Shown here one piece after another: positions 7,201 through 10,213 of a DNA stretch of 10,213 nt. Origin of the DNA: Cephalothrix spiralis (lineage: Eukaryota > Nemertea > Palaeonemertea > Archinemertea > Cephalotrichidae). The translations under genes and the position numbers were made by a program. The notes beneath the pieces were generated by a model that saw only the letters and a program-made list of their open reading frames with translations, had not been told where the DNA came from and made no database searches. The DNA is taken from the NCBI GenBank assembly GCA_032353305.1, contig JAUCNG010415022.1:1-10213 (forward strand), in the 5' to 3' direction. Every line of letters starts with the position of its first letter. The stretch's first letter is position 1.

Positions 7201-8839
7201 TGCGATTTTCGCGATTTTTCCGTTTCCTCGCCTACATGTGTTTGGCCTTTACAACTTTAACTGTTGACAAGTATAACTCTTGAACATACTATATATGTAT
7301 ATATACATGCATTCTTGATTTTTATAATCTACTACTGAGGAAGCCTCAGGGCGAAAGCTATAGCTAATTTTTTGTTCTCGTTATTTTGGTTGGCCGTTGC
7401 CTGCGTATAAAGGACTTTTCATATATCTAACGATTCAGGGTGAGATTTAGGGAAATATCGCATGATGAATTCGACCAAAGGTCAATGGTGATTGATATCA
7501 AACGAGGACGACGGAAGCCTGATGTCGAATTTTTGCGCGGTTTGGTCAATTTACTCTGCGCAAAATCAAGTACCAGAAGGAGTAAAAAAAACGGATTCCA
7601 AGATGTCCATTTATATTTTTTTATTATAACCTTTATTTATTTAAAGATTCGATTGACAAAAAAGTGTTACGCACTTATCTTGTGTCTTTCGACAGGTGCT
7701 GTACATTATTTGCAGTGCAGAGGATAGAGAACATATTTAAAAAGCCTAATATACATGAGAGAATGCACGCAATATAAAAATTAACAATCAAGAAAGGATA
7801 ACTAGGTTGGTGAATTAAAGATTTTTTTTTTATGGCGAGTCAGAAATCTAAAATTTGGATTATTGAAATGCTGTTGAGATATTAAATCATTATTTAACAA
7901 GCTAAGTCCACTCGTTGCCTGTTAAAAATGGTACACTTTGTTCGTTTAACCCTATTCAAATTGTGCTTTTTTACCCCAATTGGCCAATTTAAAAAATGTG
8001 ACGTCACAGCGATTTTATGACATCATTACAGCTTATTTTTTCGACAATTTTCCGAATTTTTTTCCGAAATTCAAAAATGACCTTTATATTATAGCTAGAA
8101 AGCTGAAAATTAGGTAATTTATAGCTGATTATATGCAGTTTACTATTATAGAACGAATTCTAAAATCGAGCAATGCATTGCAGAGTTATTACACTCCAAA
8201 AATTCAAAATAGCCAAAATTTGGTCAAAATGTATCTGAAACGGGAACTCAGGATTGGAAAAATGGTAATATTATCCAACCCGTCTAACAAAAGATTAACT
8301 TTGTTCAACAATACATGGAACGATATCCTATCATTCGTCCTTATTATAATTTATAAGTTATTATGCATGATTATTATTTTGTCGTTGTCTCTTGCTCCAT
8401 CCCCCGCCTCGACACTACTCTACCCTCCTTCCTATGTATATCCTATTTATTTACACCTCCCCCCTTTTTTTTCTTTTTTCCCCGATGCGTATGACTCGGG
8501 TGTGCGGGTGTGTGTGTGTGTGATCGTGAACGAACGTTGCGTACATAATATATTTTTTTTCGTGAAAGGAGATACGGCTATACAAATAAACATTTATTAA
8601 CTGAAATTTAGTGAAGTTTTTGGATTTTGGGGTCTGTAGGGTCGAGATCAACCCGCCTATTTATTGTCGGCTGCATTTTTCCATGGCCCCCTGTCAACAT
8701 ATTAGTGCCTGAAAGTAGGATGAAAACTTACTGGTATCTTGTGCACCTTTTTAACCCCATAAATCCGCAACTTGTCCAGTATCTGTCTTTTTTCAAATAA
8801 GATTCAGAGCATCGTGTCATACACTTCGTACTCGATCCG
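1143..8839 (-). CDS. Partial secreted EGF-domain protein gene, five internal exons (EMI-like module, EGF, EGF, cbEGF)
   Basis: The coding sequence is the minus-strand join of 8839-8732, 6990-6908, 4077-3973, 1909-1811 and 1265-1143. Introns are 1741, 2830, 2063 and 545 bp and all are GT-AG. Phases match at every junction, so the five exons read as one frame of 518 nt (about 172 residues). The protein runs: eight-cysteine module, EGF, EGF, calcium-binding EGF. The cysteine-rich make-up implies a secreted or cell-surface protein with disulfide-bonded domains. Known families with an EMI-like region followed by EGF and cbEGF domains include EGFL7/8 and nephronectin/EGFL6; the similarity is architectural and orthology is not shown. 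The start and signal peptide would lie beyond 8839 on the right, and more exons are expected beyond 1143 on the left, because the last exon ends in an open phase-1 donor. I found no convincing further exon inside the window. Confidence 0.82.
1266..1810 (-). other. Intron between exons d and e
   Basis: This 545-bp GT-AG intron contains a 9-base hairpin TTTTTGCCC/GGGCAAAAA (1432-1440, 1452-1460) with a C-rich loop, and the left part of duplication copy A. Nothing coding was seen. Confidence 0.75.
1614..2072. repeat. Tandem duplication copy A, carrying EGF exon d
   Basis: This segment matches 3747-4212 in the same orientation. Landmarks shared in order are TCTTCGGTTA, GCTTATAATT, AAAATGCATTCT, a 38-base block just outside the donor with one mismatch, the exon, the acceptor-side block including AATGAAGAAGCGGTG, CAAAAACGTTTTC-CAATC and finally a G-rich tract at 2058-2072. 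The middle of the donor-side flank is poorly conserved. The duplicated unit therefore covers one exon plus flanking intron. Confidence 0.85.
1811..1909 (-). CDS. Exon d: complete EGF-like domain (phase 1 to 1), copy A of a duplicated exon
   Basis: The 99-nt exon lies between GTAATTCCAG and ACAG|GTAAGT on the minus strand. It encodes a six-cysteine EGF domain with contexts VCFGD, TNCNNGG, GTCLK, LCGC and PSCT. It is two codons shorter than exon c between the first and second cysteines. Shared residues with exon c are mainly the structural ones: the cysteines, CFG, NGG, a proline before the fourth cysteine, and the final glycine. It joins to exon e by a split codon G|AT, giving the aspartate that begins the calcium-binding signature of the next domain. 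Confidence 0.9.
2411..2456. repeat. TTTA-rich simple repeat
   Basis: The tract consists mostly of TTTA units with two interruptions (TTTTTTT and TTTG). It creates meaningless low-complexity frames on the plus strand. Confidence 0.85.
2712..2838. mobile_element. Short inverted-repeat element (MITE-like), about 127 bp, in intron 3
   Basis: Its ends are GGTTAGCCAAAAATTC at 2713-2728 and the exact complement at 2822-2837, 16 of 16 bases, with partial extension outward. A 14-bp perfect palindrome CCGTTTTAAAACGG sits inside at about 2786-2799. No target-site duplication is obvious. It has no coding capacity, so it would be non-autonomous. Confidence 0.55.
3102..3746. mobile_element. Possible larger inverted-repeat element in intron 3
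   Basis: CATTAGGAAACAT near 3102-3114 is inverted as ATGTTTCCTAATG near 3734-3746. Inside each arm GTCTCATT (3117) and its complement AATGAGAC (3713) recur, and TGGGTAGA (about 3184) recurs inverted as TCTACCCA near 3449. Arms are short and interrupted, and no target duplication was seen. The right end abuts the duplicated EGF segment at 3747. Confidence 0.35.
3747..4212. repeat. Tandem duplication copy B, carrying EGF exon c
   Basis: This is the partner of 1614-2072, offset by about 2.1 kb. It begins at TCTTCGGTTA, right where the inverted-repeat element 3102-3746 ends, and finishes in a G-rich tract (4194-4212) just before the SINE-like repeat at 4227. Boundaries are where similarity becomes unclear by eye. 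Confidence 0.85.
3973..4077 (-). CDS. Exon c: complete EGF-like domain (phase 1 to 1), copy B of a duplicated exon
   Basis: The 105-nt exon lies between TTAATTCCAG and C|GTAAGT on the minus strand. It encodes one EGF domain with the six expected cysteines in the contexts ICFG, TRCPNGG, GVCIS, NVCRC and SRCL. The CPNGGVC core and the C-x-C-x2-GY ending are classic EGF. There is no calcium-binding signature. Being symmetric 1-1, it can be gained or lost without shifting the frame. Its neighbour at 1811-1909 is a paralogous exon embedded in matching intron sequence. The donor has C as the last exon base instead of the usual G, a slight weakening. A plus-strand reading frame over the same bases (4026-4337) has no recognisable features and is regarded as a shadow. 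Confidence 0.9.
4227..4415 (+). repeat. Dispersed SINE-like repeat, copy 2
   Basis: This copy lies in intron 2, immediately beyond the tandem-duplicated EGF segment. It is colinear with copy 1 and shares its 3' half with copy 3. Shared words include GCGCTATCAGT, GGCCCATAGGGGC, GGAATTTTAGA and TTACAGAAAAAATCC. The reading frames that cross it on the plus strand have no protein-like features and are taken as chance. Confidence 0.7.
4575..4735. repeat. Tandem duplication with 91-bp period
   Basis: The stretch 4575-4644 is repeated at 4666-4735. Shared words are GTTAACGTTACA, ATTAGCT-GACTCA, TCAAGACACGT, TTATTCGTAAACGGATGATGG. Only a handful of mismatches separate the copies. The 21-base spacer is followed by only one further copy. 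It has no coding features. Confidence 0.8.
4778..5042. mobile_element. Foldback/MITE-like element with nested inverted repeats
   Basis: The outer arms are 47 bases each (4778-4824 and 4996-5042), identical at about 42 positions; they start GATATTGAAGAAAAAC and end ATTGTAGGATGA. An inner hairpin has 27-base arms (4848-4874 and 4888-4914) with one mismatch and a 13-base loop GAGGCGAAGCCGA. Between outer and inner left arms is a direct repeat TGATATCGATCAG. There is no open frame of note, so it would be non-autonomous. Confidence 0.7.
5469..5638. repeat. Cluster of dyad-symmetric GGGTA...TACCC units in alternating orientation
   Basis: Complete units are TGGGTTAGTCTAACCCA (5469-5485, a near-perfect palindrome), 5521-5546, 5558-5578 and 5618-5638. 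The last two are exact reverse complements over 21 bases with a 39-base loop. Half units ATGGGTA and TACCCAT occur at about 5491 and 5603. Each whole unit is itself nearly palindromic around AGTCT or AGACT. No flanking terminal repeats were seen. Confidence 0.7.
5968..5993. repeat. Two copies of a 13-bp tandem repeat
   Basis: AATGCAATAATGT occurs twice without a gap, directly beside the left inverted arm of the 5995-6436 element. It may be incidental microduplication or part of the insertion border. Confidence 0.6.
5995..6436. mobile_element. Inverted-repeat element (MITE-like) of about 440 bp in intron 2
   Basis: The left arm 5995-6039 and right arm 6395-6436 are perfect complements except for a 3-base insertion (AAATAATATTTG against AAATATTTG). 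The outermost part is TTATCGAGCGGAGCGAAGCG, continuing through GAGG. Similarity stops sharply at both the outer and inner edges. The interior has one 99-codon open frame (6226-6525) that runs out beyond the element and lacks recognisable domains, so I treat the element as non-autonomous. A clear target duplication was not found. Confidence 0.75.
6481..6751. mobile_element. Long-hairpin inverted-repeat element of 271 bp in intron 2
   Basis: The ends AATCCTGTCATTGC (6481-6494) and GCAATGACAGGATT (6738-6751) are exact complements. Complementarity continues patchily through CAAATCGAAAA, GGCATGTTTCTATC/ GATAGAAACATGTCC and ACAATTAA, so nearly the whole element can fold on itself. The left arm contains GCGCATGTGCA twice, separated by 8 bases. 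It has no coding potential. Confidence 0.72.
6908..6990 (-). CDS. Exon b: C-terminal half of the EMI-like module (phase 2 to 1)
   Basis: This 83-nt exon has a strong acceptor (TTTTTTCTTCAG) and donor (AAG|GTAAGA). It encodes 27 whole codons. The cysteine pattern is RYGTCSYCPKC, then IQGWTGGDCDQ. The C-x2-C-x2-GW-x-G ending resembles the CC-x-GW end of EMI domains and also the tail of EGF-like domains. It enters in phase 2, matching exon a, and leaves in phase 1, matching all downstream EGF exons. The exon is thus the adaptor between the two phase classes. Nine consecutive Gs (minus strand) start 7 bases into the downstream intron. A reading frame stays open across the acceptor for some distance, but the splice signals and the phase match favour the shorter exon. 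Confidence 0.8.
7331..7415 (+). mobile_element. Possible Penelope-like element terminal fragment with a degenerate hammerhead-type core
   Basis: CTGAGGA (7335-7341) fits the hammerhead CUGANGA box. A short helix follows (GCC 7343-7345 with GGC 7350-7352, loop TCAG), then GAAA (7353-7356). A second small hairpin comes next, AGC/GCT (7356-7358 with 7363-7365, loop TATA). A, G, C and U all fall where a minimal hammerhead expects them, including the UH cleavage step at 7365-7366. However, one extra A precedes helix II and no helix I forms between the flanks, so an active ribozyme is doubtful. Penelope-like elements are known to carry such ribozymes, and a nuclease from one lies in this window. 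A competing hairpin TGAGG-AAG-CCTCA (7336-7348) is also possible. Confidence 0.35.
7442..7612 (+). other. Unidentified open stretch with coding-like composition
   Basis: The plus frame encodes a run rich in charged residues, including SHDEFDQRS, DIKRGRRKPDVEF and VNLLCAKSS, then degenerates into an AT-rich tail. The stretch is less AT-rich than its surroundings and follows a possible acceptor TAACGATTCAG at 7428-7438. I recognise no family. It lies about 75 bp past the hammerhead-like core, so it might be part of the same decayed retroelement. It could equally be chance. Confidence 0.2.
8396..8522. repeat. Pyrimidine-rich tract followed by a TG microsatellite
   Basis: From 8396 to 8483 the plus strand is strongly C/T-biased, with CCCCCC and long T runs. 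A GTGTGCGGGTG stretch and about seven TG units follow at 8497-8522. The longest plus-strand frame near here (8133-8600) owes its length to this composition. On the gene's sense strand this is a purine-rich then CA-rich tract deep in intron 1. Confidence 0.8.
8732..8839 (-). CDS. Exon a: N-terminal half of a cysteine-rich EMI-like module (phase 2 to 2)
   Basis: This 108-nt exon lies between an acceptor reading CATTTTTAG (minus strand) and a donor CCA|GTAAGT. It encodes 35 whole codons plus split codons at both ends. Four cysteines are visible, in the contexts TKCMTRC, WTSCGF and KRCTRY. The pattern of two close cysteines, an aromatic-rich spacer, CG and then RCTRY recalls modules that precede EGF repeats in invertebrate EMI/EGF proteins; that comparison is from memory. 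The split histidine codon (CA|C) joins cleanly to the next exon, giving RCTRYHHVTRY. The other two frames contain stops, so only this frame can be coding. The upstream exon must end in phase 2 and is not seen in the window. A Penelope-type reading frame lies further upstream, in what would be the preceding intron or flank. Confidence 0.72.
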
Positions 8840-9610
8840 CTAAAAATGAAGATGATGTCAATTAATTAATTAATTAAAAATTTTATATGAAGCTTGTAGG
8901 AAAGTAACAACATAATTTCACTTTTGAACATTTCAGAAACGTAACACCATAAGTCCACTTTTAGTACAGGATTTCTTATGATGCATTAAAATTTAAAGAA
9001 ATTCGTAAAACTCAAAATCTCTACTGAAGTTTTAGAGAGAAAATTCGAAAGAGCTTGAAGAGACAAATTCCAACATACATTTTTATTTTTAGTCTAAAGT
9101 TTTTTCTTTTCATAAAAAACATATAATATATGCATACAAAAAATACAAATTTAAATATGAATTATAGTCTATTTGTTTATGGTGCATGTAAATGAGTAAA
9201 AATGAGATGAGATTCCGCAGTAGAGTATACAATTTGTTGGCCCTAGCCCGATCCTGCATGTATTTGTTATAATTGTCAAAATAGCGACGCCTAACTTAGC
9301 GGATTTTTTCTGTAATATTCTAAAATTCCTTGCCCCTATGGGCGATCCATAGTGATACATAGCGACTGATAGCGCTTGCAAAAATTGAGTAAACTCGGGT
9401 AAAAAAACGGAATATCACTATGACGTGAAACATTTTCGTGTGAATCTTTGCTTATCAATTTATTATTTAAAAATCCGTAGTTTAAAAAATAGAAAAGCTG
9501 TTAATTGACTTTAAATTTTAGTATGATGTTAATTGATCGTCCTGATGTATCTATGGGTTTTAAGTCGCCATAAATTCAAAAAATATGTATTCAAATTTAT
9601 ACTGACGTAA
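8840..9610. other. Non-coding stretch between exon a and the Penelope-like frame
   Basis: The region is AT-rich with an ATTA run at 8863-8877 and SINE-like copy 3. No upstream exon of the EGF gene ending in phase 2 and no signal-peptide exon could be recognised. No reverse transcriptase remnants were recognised ahead of the nuclease frame. Confidence 0.6.
9297..9387 (-). repeat. Dispersed SINE-like repeat, copy 3, truncated
   Basis: Read on the minus strand it matches the 3' half of copy 2 closely: CAAGCGCTATCAGTC, then CTATGGAT-GCCCATAGGGGC, GGAATTTTAGAATATTACAG and AAAAAATCCGCT. The GCGCTGCGTAGCG head is absent, so this is 5'-truncated relative to copies 1 and 2. Such truncation is common for retroposed repeats. 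Confidence 0.7.
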
Positions 9611-9634
9611 CACAATCACAGAAACCTAATAAAG

Positions 9635-10201
9635 GTGTGGAGATGCTGTCTTATCCCTGAAACCAAATTTATAAATATCAATGATTACAGGTTTAATATC
9701 CTCGAAACCCTTGATTGCAACAGCCCGGGAGTGGTCTATTTAATCTCATGTACTAAGTGCCATATTTTCTATGTGGGTGAGACAGGAAACCCCCTCCGGT
9801 TACGCCTCAATAACCATATAAATGATATTAAGCATAATCGCGATACAGCTGTGGCTAGACATTTCAATAGTTGCGCTCACTCCATTCCGATCCATTTCCG
9901 TATAACACCCCTTTTGTCAGAGCATAACGCTTCTCATAGGAAATATATCGAAAGTAAACTTATCGAGAGATTTAACACCGAATTCCCCAATGGTTTAAAT
10001 GAACGATCGGATAAAATTAATCGGTCCGATACTTTACTACCAATTATCCTCCCCTTCTCTTTAGACAGTAATTCTTTCGGCAAATCAGTAAAATCACTTG
10101 CTACCAAATGGCAAGTATGTAATAGCAAAATCATTACCGCTTTTAGCCGTCATAAAAACTTAAGAGACATCCTTTCTCCAAGCAAGTTACGCAATAGTTA
10201 A
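9635..10201 (+). CDS. Penelope-like element GIY-YIG endonuclease fragment, 5' part missing
   Basis: The frame is open from 9611, just after a TAA at 9608, to a stop at 10199-10201. There is no ATG at 9635 (the codon is GTG), so the true start is unknown. Counted from 9635 it gives 188 residues. The GIY-YIG core is clear: GVVYLI at 32-37, FYVGET at 45-50, arginines at 55 and 57, His61, a candidate catalytic Glu106 and NGLNE at 119-123. Cysteines at 28, 39 and 42 and HFNSCAH at 76-82 could bind zinc. The enzyme class nicks DNA, which in Penelope-like retroelements serves retrotransposition. No reverse transcriptase motif is found in frame upstream, so this is a truncated or rearranged copy. The C-terminal 40 residues contain RHKNLRDIL-x-PSKL, a motif I associate with the region before the nuclease in canonical elements. 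The frame itself is undisrupted. Confidence 0.83.
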   Translation: MWRCCLIPETKFININDYRFNILETLDCNSPGVVYLISCTKCHIFYVGETGNPLRLRLNNHINDIKHNRDTAVARHFNSCAHSIPIHFRITPLLSEHNASHRKYIESKLIERFNTEFPNGLNERSDKINRSDTLLPIILPFSLDSNSFGKSVKSLATKWQVCNSKIITAFSRHKNLRDILSPSKLRNS

Positions 10202-10213
10202 ACAACCCCCCCC

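Larger units (their letters stand above)
6991..8731 (-). other. Intron between exons a and b
   Basis: This 1741-bp GT-AG intron contains the hammerhead-like fragment, the unidentified open stretch, an isolated TGACGTCA at 7999-8006 and the pyrimidine/TG tract. No further phase-2 exon was found between exons a and b, and none is needed by the phases. Confidence 0.7.

Noticed and set aside
7999-8006. TGACGTCA, a perfect CRE palindrome
   Set aside because: A single 8-base match in an intron, with no other promoter features nearby, is expected by chance often enough.
8133-8600. 155-codon plus-strand open frame, the longest besides the nuclease
   Set aside because: It is AT-rich at first, then low-complexity pyrimidine and TG repeat translated as Ser/Pro/Phe and Val/Cys runs. 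No domain is visible, and it lies inside a minus-strand intron.
9169-9381. 70-codon minus-strand frame
   Set aside because: Most of its length is the SINE-like copy 3 read in reverse.
10206-10213. C run at the window end as a retroelement tail
   Set aside because: The window stops inside it, so neither its length nor its role can be judged.

Overview
The window looks like AT-rich nuclear DNA of an animal, most likely an invertebrate. It has no long intact gene in one reading frame. Instead, short cysteine-rich segments on the minus strand are bounded by good GT-AG splice sites and separated by introns of 0.5 to 2.8 kb. The introns are full of short inverted-repeat and dispersed elements. Secreted EGF-domain architecture, a Penelope-type GIY-YIG nuclease reading frame and high repeat density all fit a metazoan. 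The species cannot be named from sequence alone.

The main gene runs right to left on the minus strand, from about 8839 to 1143, and continues beyond what can be recognised on both sides. I reconstruct five internal exons: 8732-8839, 6908-6990, 3973-4077, 1811-1909 and 1143-1265. Their phases chain without conflict (2-2, 2-1, 1-1, 1-1, 1-1), giving 518 nt of coding sequence. The first two exons form an eight-cysteine module resembling the C-terminal part of an EMI-like region. The next two are each one complete six-cysteine EGF domain, and the last is one complete calcium-binding EGF domain. The order (EMI-like, EGF, EGF, cbEGF) resembles secreted matrix proteins of the EGFL7/nephronectin/EGFL6 kind, although the orthologue is not established. 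No signal peptide, start codon, stop codon or polyadenylation site is visible.

The two plain EGF exons lie in a tandem duplication of about 460 bp (1614-2072 and 3747-4212). The intron sequence touching both exons is about 93-97% identical between copies, whereas the exons are only about two thirds identical. This reversal of the usual pattern is the most interesting signal here.

The introns hold several candidate non-autonomous elements with terminal inverted repeats: 2712-2838, 4778-5042, 5995-6436, 6481-6751 and, weaker, 3102-3746. They also hold a cluster of small dyad-symmetric units (5469-5638), a 91-bp-period tandem duplication (4575-4735), and two copies of a dispersed SINE-like repeat, one beyond each end of the well-defined exon series; a third, longer copy lies in intron 2. 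Around 7331-7367 is a degenerate hammerhead-ribozyme-like core, of the type carried by Penelope-like elements.

At the right edge, on the plus strand (9611-10201), is an open frame for a GIY-YIG endonuclease of Penelope-like type. No reverse transcriptase lies upstream in frame. Its C-terminus carries a motif that in canonical Penelope-like proteins I would expect before the nuclease, not after it.
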